Origin: Takakia lepidozioides
Taxonomy: Eukaryota; Streptophyta; Takakiopsida; Takakiales; Takakiaceae
DNA length: 64,000 bases
NCBI GenBank assembly: GCA_030704615.1
Contig: CM060731.1
Coordinates: forward strand, 89,942,756-90,006,755
Direction: 5' to 3'
Of the stretch, positions 43,160 through 54,400 are shown piece by piece (the stretch's first letter is position 1; the number at the start of each line of letters is the position of its first letter). A model generated the notes under the pieces. The model was given only the letters and a program-made list of their open reading frames with translations. It was not told the origin of the DNA and did not search any database. The position numbers and the translations under genes are program-made.

Positions 43160-43940
43160 ACCAAAATAGCGACGGCAAAGGGGTCGCTATACATTTCTGA
43201 TTTTTTATATGTTCCAGAAAGGTCCAGAAAACGACACCTTGGGGGGTCTTTTTTCGATTCAAGTAATTCTGTTTTGATTCTCCCTGCGATGCCCTGGGGT
43301 CTCTGGAAGTTTAAAAAATATTTTACCATGCTACAATGTCGTTGTTTAACAGCGACACATAGGGGGTCGCTTTCTGTTTTATTCTATAAAATAATTTTGA
43401 TTCTTGCGGCGACGCCATGTGGGGTTTCATGTTTCATGTGTCAGTTAAAAGAAATTTATTGGGGTTTTATAGAAACTTGACGCTTTGTACCAGCGACCCA
43501 TAGGGGATCGCTTAAGGTTTTTTGTCCTAAAATAATTTTGGTTCTATCAGCAACTCCCTAGGGGGTCGCTTCCAGTTAAACAATATTTGGTTTCAAAGAA
43601 ACCCGACGTTTTTTACCAGCGACCCAGAGGGGGTCGCTTAAGATTTTGTGTTCTACATTTTTTTTGGTTGTATCAGTAACTCCCTGGGGGTCGCTTCCAA
43701 TTTAAAGAGTATTTTGCTGGGGTTTCAAAGAAACCCGACGCTTTTTGCCAGCGACCTAGCGGGGTCGCTTAAGGTTTTTGCATAAAATATGTTGGTTGTG
43801 GCAGCGACGCCTTGGGGGTCGCTGACAGGTTAAACACTATTTTATTGGGGTTCCATTGAAACCCGATGTTGTTCACCAGCGACCCAAAGGGGGTCGCTCC
43901 ATGTTTTTATTCCAGACAGGTTGGGGGTCGCTTACAAGTT
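43160..43940. repeat. Tandem array, ~130-bp unit, with AGCGACCC...GGGTCGCT hairpins
   Basis: The landmark CAGCGACC recurs at about 43350, 43490, 43616, 43748 and 43877, giving steps of 126-140 bases. Each is followed after a few bases by the inverse GGGGTCGCT, for example AGCGACCC-AGAG-GGGTCGCT, so each unit holds at least one short hairpin. A second GGGGGTCGCT box sits mid-unit. The unit also includes TTTCAAAGAAACCCGACG. The flanks at 42600 contain one related GGGGGGTCGCCG word. Confidence 0.8.
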
Positions 43941-44296
43941 TCCAGTTCAAAAATCAGAATATAAAATCAAAATCAAAATAATTAAAATCAAAATCAGAAT
44001 TTTAATAATCAAGTTTGATACTGCAGGCGAGGTTGGTTTTTCCATGAGCAAAGGCTGTGAGTAGAGGAGGAATATTCTCCATTTCTGTGAGCACAGTGGG
44101 AATATTATCCACAAAAGGAATATTCTTTACAAACAAACCTGTACCGAACCAAATCCCGAAGCTACGTAGCAGGTTCGGACCACTACCGAGCCTACAACAC
44201 TGTTCGGCGCCGGCAGTGCTGGCACCTACGTTTTAATTTTAATTTATTCTATTTTAGTTTATTTTTATTGGTTTTTACTTTGCACGTGTCAAGTCG

Positions 44297-44312
44297 GGTT
44301 CGGCGCCGAACC
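44297..44312. repeat. 16-bp perfect palindrome GGTTCGGCGCCGAACC
   Basis: Read directly. A related half-site GTTCGGCGCCGGC lies at about 44202. Both share the TTCGGCGCC core of the arrays at 27 and 31-33 kb. Confidence 0.8.
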
Positions 44313-45000
44313 TTAACCTTTGAGGCGTTTCAAATTTGTGGTTATATGCGCTGTAGTAAGTACTTAATGTAGTTATCGAGTAAAAATCTCATTTTTTTTA
44401 GGTCAATGTCATGGATTTGTCTTACATCTACAATATCTTGAATCCAAAATCGGAATCCCTAAACCTGAACCTACCCCCAACCTACCCCAATTTTTTTTTA
44501 ATAAAAGTATTATATATATATATTGTTTGTTGGAAAAGGGACTGAGGCCCTGCTCGAACTTTATTATAATTATTGGAGGGAAAAAAATAAACCCTCGGTT
44601 GCCAAAGGCTGCATAAGGCATGTCACACAGGAGGCTGTGCCAGATAACGTAGAGCTAGTAACTGTAATAAGAAGACACCATAAGACGTGATTAAATCACT
44701 AGAAACTCCAAGTGTGGAGAGGGTCCAGCCCTCAGATGATTATCCATGCTGGTGGAGTGTAGCATTAGGGTGATAAGAGTGTAATTTAGCGAGTGGGAGG
44801 GAAGAGGGTTAGGAGAGGACTCTAGCCCTAAGAATATTTGGCAGAGGTAGGATCGGGGGTTTGACAGAAGGGGGTGGTAGCGAAGGGGGATGGTGAAGAA
44901 GGAGCAGGCAGGATAGAGAGAGGCGAGATTGAGACAAAGTGGGGGATTGGATTAGAGCAGAGGAATAAGAGTTCTAACGGTGGAAGTGGAGGCGCGCTAC
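44313..45000. other. Possible 3' end region of the LINE, no gene
   Basis: Contains T runs on the plus strand (44392-44399 and about 44491-44499) and an AT repeat (about 44509-44522). One T run could be the poly-A tail of the minus-strand LINE, but the boundary is not defined. Confidence 0.35.
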
Positions 45001-45040
45001 TGAGGAGGACCTGACATGCTTCCAGTTGATCTCCTATCTT

Positions 45041-45634
45041 TCAAACTCTGGGGATGCTGAAGAGCAGTCCTCTATGTCCTTCCCAGTAGGAGGGGATGCC
45101 CTCTGTCCAAATACAGGAGAGATCATAAGTGCAGCGACAAATGATTCTGAGGTGGGCCCAAGTTGTCTGGAAGGCATGGAGTAGTGCAAGCTGGCGCTCA
45201 GGTTTCTTGACAACCTCTGCACACAAGGAAGCCCATTCTTTTTTAGCTGCTACTTTGAGATCAAAGAAGACAAGAGTCAAAATAGCAGTTGCGGATGTAT
45301 TTTTCTTGTTGTAGATCCATGCACATCGACCCTTCCATATGTTCCAGAGAACTGAGTACCTTAGTACTTCAAAAACCGGGCAGTCCTGAGCTTTTGCTTT
45401 CCTTGTTTGACTGTAGTTGAGGAGGATTTTCACGGAGTGAAGGTTGAAGGGCTCCCAGTTTCTGTAGAATGATTGGACCAAGGGCCAAATAATTTTCGGT
45501 GCTAGGCATTGAAAGAGACAGTGCTCCTGGGTTTCTACTGTTTGGTCAGGACAACATCCACACAGGGTAGCAGCGTTGAAGTTTAAATTAATGTATTGGC
45601 CAACCTTGAGGACTCTGTTGGCTATCTGCCACAA
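45041..45634 (-). pseudogene. LINE C-terminal zf-RVT domain
   Basis: The frame encodes ATLCGCCPDQTVETQEHCLF followed by QC, the CxxC...HxxxxC zinc-binding pattern of plant LINE ORF2 tails. It then continues VFEVLRYSVLWNIWKGRCAW, a conserved tryptophan-rich segment. It ends near 45041. Confidence 0.75.
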
Positions 45635-46182
45635 AAATGCACTTATCTTGGTAGGTTTTTTCTTCTCTCAGACTATTGACCAGATGCCCTTCCAGTTTTC
45701 CTCGCTGAATCTCTCATGATTCCATCTGCCTCCCATTTTGTGGTGAGGTCTGGCACGAAGTAATGCTCTGTAACCCTGTCGAGCAGAGTATGAGAAGAGA
45801 GGATGAATCTCGTCATTGATTGTCCACTACCACTCAGCAGGGTCCAATTGCAAGGATGCGATGCCCGAGTTTCCAACCAGAGTGAATGATTCTTTCCTAA
45901 GCCATGTTAACAGGGGAATACCTCCTTGGACAGAAGGATTGAAGTTTTTTTCTGGTGAAGACCAGTGGCAGATCCTAGCAAGGATGGCTTCCTGATTTGG
46001 AATTGAAATGATGTCTGAGCTAGTAAGGGAGAGGCTGCCTGTGAGTTCATGAGCCTGAAATTGTAACCGGAGATCATAGATGGATAGACTTCAGAAACAT
46101 AGATGACTTGTAAGGATGGACTTTGTGGAAGAATCCATTGATGTGGTCTATGAGGGTCCGGGCCATCCTTGAGTACTAGTTT

Positions 46183-48225
46183 TCAGGTATCCGGGATTGA
46201 CTGGATGATGAGAGGTATTCCTGATTGGAGACGATTCGCACCTAGAGCCCCTTTCAGGGATTGAGGGGTGCTGTCCCAGAGGTGTTTAATTGTGGAGAAG
46301 CCTCTGTTTTCCCATTCAGCCCATCTTTTTGCTGAACCCCGGTTATCTATCGATGGGTTAGGGTCATTAAGGAATAGGTGTTGTCTCAAGATTTCATGAA
46401 ATGAGGATGGCTCTTTTTTCACCAAAAAAGGCCGGAGACAATTCCAGGATTTCCAGATAGAGGACCAAAGATCAGAGCCCGACAATTTGTGATTGAATCC
46501 TTGGACAATCCATCTGCTAGATTGTGGCCATAGAACCCGTTGCATTGGGGAGGAGGAGTAGATAGTGTTAGCTACCATTAGCTTCCACCAGCCTCCCTCG
46601 GGCCCCAGATATCTGGGTATCCATTTCCCGAGAAGCGCCTTAACTTGAGTCTCTGGGTCTAAGACTCCTAGCCCTCCCATATTTTTAGGGAGGCAGATCT
46701 GGGCCCAGGATACTTGGGGTCTTCTGTTCTGAGAAGCAGATGCGGAGCCCCAGATGAAATTGCGTATCAGTCTCTTTATTTCTTTGAAGATTTTTGACTC
46801 CGGTCCCCAGGTGGAGGCAAAGTACCAAACCCCAGCTAATAGAACTTGGTTTGCTATCAACGCTCTACCCGTAATAGAGAGGTGGCAAGACCCCCAGTAA
46901 GCAAGCTGGCGTTTCAGTTTCTGAATAGTGGGGCCCATACGTTGCTCTTCTGTCAGGTTGATCCCAAATGTATGCCCTAGCAAGGTGACGGTCTCGCCAT
47001 CTTTAAGCCATGTGAGACCAAGGTGTTGGCCCTAAGTAGGGGATACTCCTATGGTGGATTTAGACAGATCTCCAAGTAACAGGGCTTTAGTTTTTGACCA
47101 GTTGACCTTGAATCCCAAGATATCGCAGAAGTGGGCTAGGGTGTTTTGAGCCGCAACAAGAGTTGGGTGGTCTGCCTGAAGCAGCAAGAAGGTATCATCT
47201 ACGTACATCGAATCTTTGACCTCATTCCAATGCCCAGTTCTGGGGTTCTGCAGTTACAAACCTTTCTCCAAGGGATTGCTTTGAAGCATATAGCCAAGGG
47301 CGTCTGCAACAAACAGGAAGAGGAATGGTGCAAGCGGGCATCCCTGTCTGACCGATCTTTGTAGTTGAAAAGGCTTTGACAGGTATCCGTTTATAGTGAC
47401 TCTGCTAGTTGCTCCTTGCAAGAGGATGTGTACCCATTTGCAGAAATAGGGAGGGAGGCCTGCTTTCTGTAGGACTGCCTGCAGGAAGGACCAGTCAACT
47501 TTATCAAAAGCCTTTTCGAAGTCTAGGAGCCAGAGGGCTAGAGCTTGGCCAGTGCTGGATGCATAGTTGCTTGCTTCTATTTGCCCTTAACGAAACCTGC
47601 CTGGCCGGGTCTGATCATGGATGGGAGAAGAGGTTGAATGCGAAGGGCCAGGGCCTTGGCGATTATTTTGTAAGCCACATTTAGCAAAGTAATGGGTCTG
47701 TAATTGCCAATGTTTGCTCTGTCCCCTTTCTTATGAAGAAGAGTGATAACACCCTGAGTCAAGAAGACAGGCATGAAACCCTTTTTTTTAATGGCATTGG
47801 CCATGTCACAGAAGTCAGTGGAGATGGGTTGTCCACAGTGCCTTGTAAAATTCAACTGTCATCCCATCCATCCTTGACGCTTTGTTGTTATTCAGGGCTT
47901 TGAGTGCTTTCTCTAGCTCTTGTGAGGACATGTCAGCTTCTAACTCGGAGGTGTCATGGGGCTGAAGAGTATGAGGTATACATTGGAGGCATTCTCTAAG
48001 TTTATCAGGGTAGAGAGAGTCCTTTGGATCCGCCTGGAAGAGTTTAGAGAAGTGATTGTATGCGGAGGCACACATCTGTCTAGGGATGTTGGAGGAGGCT
48101 CCCGGACCGTCAATGTAAAGGTGGGAGATTGCCTGACTGGCCCTACGTTGCTGCATTTTTTGGAAGAAATATTTGGACATCTTCTCGCCTTTCGTAGACC
48201 AGTTAATACATGCTTGCATTTTCAT
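46183..48225 (-). pseudogene. LINE reverse transcriptase domain
   Basis: Pieces in order: ALKALNNNKASRMDGMTVEF, GVITLLHKKGDRANIGNYRP and ITLLNVAYKIIAKALALRIQ with GQAGFVKGK. Then follow a DFEKAFDKVDW-type segment near 47510, VRQGCPLAPFLFLFVADALG near 47330, and the catalytic box YVDD at 47191-47205. After that, WKDGETVTLLGHTFG-like and LAYWGSCHLSITGRALIANQ and SWAQICLPKNMGGLGVLD belong to the thumb and C-terminal region. Frame changes and internal stops are frequent. Confidence 0.8.
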
Positions 48226-48539
48226 TTTGTTCTCCAGGAGTAGGTTGTATCTGTCAAGGTTGAATCGAGCTTCGAGGTAGGTATTGAAGGTGTGGGCGTC
48301 GCACCTACGAGCTTCTATTTTCTTCTAACAGACCCCTAGGCATTTCTTGAGGGCTTGCTGTTTTCTCTTCCTAGCCTCCGCAATTTCCCGGCTGAGTTCT
48401 TGGCTTAATTTGGTTGTAGCTGCTAATTTGGATTCGAATTTGAGGATTGGGCATGAAGCCGTAGTGGCTGTGGAATGCCAAGCTTTTTTGAGGGCATCCA
48501 TGAAGGAAGCCATGCAAAGATGCGAAGAGTTTAGTTTGT

Positions 48540-49289
48540 AACATCATTTCCCTCTAGGGTGAGAGTTGGGCAGCGTGAGGGTTGCAGAGACCAAGGCATG
48601 GTCGAATCCTAGAGGGATAGGTTCCTGAGGGCTTAGAGAGGTGAAGGGGGAAAGAGAAAGAGAAGAATAAAATCTATCTAGTCGGGCCATGCATAGATCT
48701 TGAATATTTTTGTTGTTTGACCAGGTGAAGAAGGGACTGGAGCCAGAGAGGGCATCTGAGGGCCTCTCAAACTCAACCATACTGTGGGATTAGGTCAAAC
48801 AGTGCCAAGAGAAGTCCTCATCATACCCAAGGTGGTATGAGCCTCTACCTAGTCTGTCGCCATCTCTCTCGACCATGTTAAAGTCACCACCAATAATCCA
48901 TCTACTTATGTCTAGTTGCTGTGACATTAGAAGAGAGATTTATCCCAGAGTCTTGACCTTTCTAGGGAATCATTAGGGGCATAGATGTTGAGGAAGCCAA
49001 CCGGGTTGTTGTCATTGGGGAATCTGAGGGAGCAAAATTGGGCTCTCCCTGGTTCCCAGATTTCATCCTTGACAAGACACTGAAACAAAGAGGGGGAGAG
49101 GAGGATGGCTATCCCTCCCTTTGTTCCTTCGTAGGATGACTTCCACAGCGCAGAGGAGGTTGGCCACAATTGGTTAGTTAGTCTAAGGATCTTTCTATCA
49201 CAGAGTTTGTGTTCCTGAAGGAAAACTATAGCCTGGGAGGAGATTAGGGGTTTAAGCCAGGCTGATAGCTTGACTTTTTTGAGTGCCAT
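48540..49289 (-). pseudogene. LINE endonuclease domain (APE-like)
   Basis: Includes SQAIVFLQEHKLCDRKILRL (the QE(T/H)K motif), EGTKGGIAILLSPSL (the RGGVAxL-type motif), VGFLNIYAPND, an IGGDFN-like segment between frames near 48890, and FTWSNNK with RLDRFYSS, then GFDHALVSATL (the SDH-like motif reads FDHAL). A frame change occurs near 48925 and a stop near 48785. It is the N-terminal domain of the LINE ORF2. Confidence 0.75.
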
Positions 49290-49622
49290 TTTGATGGCCT
49301 GGATAAAAAGAAGCGAAACCGGGTACGTTTGTCAGATGGGCTGAGAGAGAGGACTAGTAGAGGTTGGGTTGGGCGGTGTGGATGGGGTCTTTAAGGTGGA
49401 TGAAGAGTACCAGTGGACTTGGCCTGCCATGGAGTGAGTTTCCATAATCATCAAGCGGAATGAATCTTGCAGAGTTCTGGAAAAGAGATTGGAACGAAAC
49501 AGGGGTTGCGAGTGGAATGTTATCCAACCCAAGGATGGAGGAGAGGCCACCCTGAGAAAGAGGGTAGAATTTTCCAGGTTTTCTTTAAGGCGGGTAGGGA
49601 GGAGGTGTTGTTCCGTAGACAT

Positions 49623-51489
49623 AGAATTCTACACTTGCTTTTTGACTGGAAATCAGAGAAGATGAGAAGTGGAGTCTTCCTCTTCCACATGAGTCTTCCT
49701 CTCTTTCTGCCCCCTTTTTATTTCAATTAAAAAAAACAAACAAACAAACTGAAACAAGATGAAGGCCCTCATTAGTTAGCTGTCAGCTTCAATGAACGAA
49801 TGTCAAGCTCGTGTGTGTGAATGGGTTTGCATCGACAGATGGGGGGCGCCTTTCTTGTCATCGCTGTCACGTTGAATCGCTGATTTACGAACCTTCAACT
49901 TGTTACAATCTGAGTTCAACCAGTCATCCGCCATGGCGGGGGCCAAGCACCCAAGTTGAAGGAAGGTGTGGTTACAGGGGCCAAAATGGAAGTAGTATAT
50001 TTGATGCAGATGTCATAAGTTGGGATCTGGGCTTGCAAGCCTGGCATGCCTTCCAGCAGGAGGGTGGAAATCTTTTAAATCCGCCAATCAGGTGGCTATG
50101 CAGTCTATGGGTTTTGTGGATGTTGCAATGAGGGCTCACTGGGGCAGGCCTTAAACACCCACTTCTTGCGACCCATAGAGAGCGAGAAAGAATTGTGGAT
50201 ATTTACAAGACGGAGAATGGCATGAAACGGTCTAGTTTGGGCGGGGCCAAACATGTGTATGGAGAGAGAGACATAACACATTGGTTTGCTGGGGTTGCAC
50301 AAGTTCAGCAGCAGGGCTGGAGGTTCCAGGTTAGCAGCAGGGAATCCACTGCCTGGTTTTGTTACAAGTATGTTCACAAGATATCAGATGTCGGAAGATA
50401 TGTAATCCCCAACATGTTACAGAAAAGAAGGAGGGATACAAACTCTGACATATATTTAAAACCCACAATCTACATAAAGTAGAAAATAGTACTTCAGATC
50501 ATTCAAACCTGCTGTTACCTCAGGGGCAGTAGAACCTAGTTAAGCAACAGATCCATGGGGACCCTCGAATCAATAAGCACAGGACTAACCCTACTTTCAG
50601 CACAACTATTTTAATACCCCTTCTGACGGTAGCATGGAAAAGCCAGTAAGAATATGTTCGCATTATCACAGGGCTCCTGCTCTTATCTCTAGAACCTCTA
50701 TTAAGGTTAAGTGAAAAGTTTTGAGAAGAGAATCCTGACCGTCACAGAATTCAACGAGTGAAGTGATCGTTTTGTGAAAAGACATAGTAGGTAATTTCTT
50801 CATCTATGGACTGATTTAGAAGGTAGGGTCATATCATGTCCAATCTCTCTTCTCTGCTCCTGTCGTCTCCTCTCTCTCTCATACATGAACACCCAGGGCT
50901 GTTGTTTATGGGCTCACTCCCCTCAACTTCTCTACTCCGTTTATCACCGTAGTATAGAAGAGAAGAGCGGCAAAGGACTTGTAAAAGGGTCTAATCAGGG
51001 CAGAAGGAGAACGATGGGAACAAACTGTTTACATATCGAGCAACAGTGATGTCTGCCACAAATCCCGTTACGCAAAGAAATATAGCAACAAGGAATACAG
51101 AGAGAGATGGATGATACCATCATGACCCTCAGGCCATCACAATCAGTAGATTCGGCAGTCATAACTTGAGACTAGACTACTCTGCAAGAGATCTGACAGC
51201 TTTCCTGCTGTCTGCAGAGCATGTCGCAATTTCAGATCATATATACCCCGCGGATCAATCCGTGGGAATGGCGGCCATAATCTCAAACGTGAAGTTAATT
51301 GCAGCAACACTCTCAGGATGGAGGAACCAGTGTGCTACTGGTCCGGCTAGTTGTCCACTGTAGGGAGTGTTCACCGATTGATGATGATGCACCTTTGGAG
51401 AGAGGAAGGGAGTGCAGAAGCATTGTAAATTTACTATAACACCAACGGAAGCCAGTCCCGCAAGTTGAAACCTCAGTTCTTCTATATTC
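49623..51489. other. Upstream region of the Roc-COR gene, no supported gene
   Basis: About 1.9 kb between the LINE 5' end and the start codon at 51490. Short frames at 49811-50131 and 50195-50482 have no family signature. The Roc-COR promoter is expected in the right half; a CT-rich block lies at about 50850-50880. Confidence 0.4.
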
Positions 51490-54400
51490 ATGGAAGTTTC
51501 ATGCCAAGCAGTTGTATCTGCTCTGAAAGATTCCAATTCTGACATAGAGGAGCTCACCCTTGTGGAACAGTACCGTGCAGGAAGTTTTGAGGTGATGCTG
51601 CGATCCTCAAACACTGATGAGCTCAAGCAGAAGCCTCAGAAGTACAGAATATCTATTGGCTCAGAAGTGCAGGACATCCACCTGATGTATAGTATCAGTA
51701 CGAGCAAGACCTTGAAGTTCACCACTTTGCAGTTCTATTTCTATCATCATCAGGGATTTGAGGAGCTGTGTAGATCTATGTGCACCAACGATGTTATGCT
51801 GTCTCTGAAGATTCAAAGAAAATTCGACGATGTTGGTTACTGGACTTCCAGAAAGTTGCGATTGGTGAAGCATTTGGCGAATATGCTTGAGGTCAACGCC
51901 TCCCTCAAAGAAATGCATTTCCATGGAGGAAATTTAGAACATACACTACTGGGTGAAAAGATTGGTGGAGCGCTGCAGAAGAATTGCACCCTTGAGACAC
52001 TGGACCTTTTTGATACCATCATAGACCGAGTGGAAGCATTGGTTAGACCCCTGATTGCAGGTGAAGAAGGGCGCCAGGCCAATACCACACTTACGAAACT
52101 CCTCCTTGGTGGGTGGTGTTGCAACTCAGTTAAGATGTGAGGTGAAGGAGTGAAGGCTATCAGCACCATGCTTAGGAATAACTCAACACTGCAAGAGCTT
52201 GGAGTTCGAGGGGCATCCACATATAGCATGAGTGAGTCAGATGTGTGTAAACTAATTCAATCCTTACAGAGCAATGTAACTCTCCAAGTCCTGGACCTCT
52301 CTGAGAGTAAGGGTGTTACTGGAGACATCGTTTTTGCAACAATTATGGATTTTCTTTCAGTCAATCATTCACTGAAGGAGCTGAGATTGACAAACACGGC
52401 CCTGTATTACGGGGCAAGAGATTTTGCTGTGAACCAAGAACTACGAAAGCATGCAAATTTTGACTCGCAAGCAGGTCTTGAAAACATGAAGGTGGGCAGG
52501 CCTAAATCTGCAAGGGTACTTCTGTGTGGGTGCCCCTATGCAGGCAAGTGAAACCTTGCAACCCTTTTCAGTAGCAGTGTTCTCTTGCTAACAGTACCTT
52601 TCATACCCCCTACATCTTACCAAATGAAGGACATGTGGGAGACTTCGATAGAGACAATATACTCTGCCCATGTCTGCAGATTCCACCAGACAAAATCATC
52701 CCGCCAAAAGGAGTTAGACTAGTAAAAGTAGCAGGGGAGAGCTGTATTGACATGTGGTCTGCTGACAAGCTTCTGGTGTGACTTCACTACCATCTCTTGA
52801 CATCTACATGGTCAAAGAGACTGATCAGCAATCTCCTTAGTACCATGCTAGTGAGACACCTCCTTTAATAAACTAGCCTACACATTCACATGTTGAGGAC
52901 CTTAGACAATTCCTGACGCATGTGTTGCAGTTCAAGTAGTGTATAGGTCCTTGGTACTTCTGGAATGAGCTTGTACATTACCTCAAATGTGCAAATTGCC
53001 ATTACATGCAGGGAAAACAACATTGCGGAAAACAATAGTTCGTAGTCTTGGCTCCAATCGATGGTATGGGAAGGTTATGTTCCCCTTACTTGTGCTACGT
53101 CAATCCATGTGTGGTGGTATCAACCGCACCGAGCCCACGTGTGGAATGGAGATAGAAGTCTTGGAAGATGCTTATGGTACATCAGTGTCCATGTGGGATA
53201 TGTGGGGTCGAGAGGAACTCCATCCCATCCATAATTTTATGCTTCCCAATCTGAGTGACAGAGGAAACCCGTGCTCCTTTCTTCTAGTTTGCAGCCCGTT
53301 CCAGATCATAATGGAAAAGGGCAGGTTAATCTCCAAAAAGAAGAAACGGCGGGAAGAGCTACAAAGTGAATTGGAGTTCTGGCTTCGATTCATTGCATCC
53401 AATACCAGGAGGTCCATTACCTTCATCCCACCTGTCACAGTTATTATAACTCATGCTGACAGCCATCCTGGGCTTGTTGCTTGGGCAAGTGGGACTGTAG
53501 CAAGAGTTAAAAGAAAGTTTAAGGGTGTTGTCGATGTGTTGGCAAAGCCATTGGCTGTAAATGCGATGTCCACTCGTTCAGTAAGATCTTTGGCTCGCTT
53601 CCTCCAAGAGGATTGTAAGTATTTGTTGAGCAAGGCACCAAACATCTTTAAGGCATGTATTGATATCAGACTGGCCTTGGCAGACAGGAACTCACAACAA
53701 CCGGATGAGCCAGTGATAAGCTGGGGCACATTTTCAAGCCTTTGTCAACAGAAGAGGTTGCAAGGGCTAACTATCACACCTGGGTTGAAGACTTCCTTAA
53801 TGCATGATGTGCGGAAAAGGCGCCAGAGAGTAGCCACTTATCTTCATGATGCAGGGGAGATCATCTACTTCAAAGATATGAACTTCATAGTGGTAAACAT
53901 GAATTGGTTTTTCAACAGAGTCATGGGCTACCTCATCTGGTTCTCAGATGTCAATGGCTTCACGACCCTCGAGGATCTGGACTATGATCTTAATCACTGT
54001 TTGCAGGACATTGGTCATCACCAGGGGAAAATTGGTTTTGATGCAGAGGGGTTGTTACAAGTACTGTTTCGGCTTGAGCTCTGTTTTGAGAAAGAGCCTG
54101 GGAACCGTGAACATGGCCTGTTTATTCCTACTGCGATAGCTGATCCAGAGGGAGCTTTGTGGGGAGTACCAAAATGGAATTGGCCATTGACCACAAGTTT
54201 TGAGCAAAGGCCCATCCATCTTGGTCGCAGGCTTCAGTGTGACGACCCAGTGCACACATTCTTATGCCCTGGCTTCTTTTGCCGCCTCCAGGTATCCCCA
54301 CTTCTTGCTCATTAAGGCAGTCACTAAGTCAGATAGTAACAGGTTTGGTTGCTCAGACTGCAATCCGTTCCTTCCAAGAGCTTTCATGAAGACTTGGTGA

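Larger units (their letters stand above)
45000..49622 (-). mobile_element. L1-type LINE, nearly full length, inactive
   Basis: On the minus strand the order is endonuclease, reverse transcriptase, then a zinc-finger C-terminus, as in plant L1 ORF2. Frameshifts and stops split the frame into at least eight pieces. An ORF1-like leader may be represented by the frame at 49622-49332. The 5' flank carries AAACAAACAAACAAAC (about 49733-49750). No target-site duplication could be fixed. Confidence 0.85.

Noticed and set aside
44509-44522. AT dinucleotide run as a promoter TATA element
   Set aside because: It is a plain microsatellite with no gene starting nearby on either strand.
49811-50131. Cys/Trp-containing frame upstream of the Roc-COR gene
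   Set aside because: No zinc-finger spacing or family pattern; composition changes along its length.
51166-51363. Possible 5' exon of the Roc-COR gene
   Set aside because: The frame gives no LRR similarity, and an in-frame stop lies between it and the ATG at 51490.
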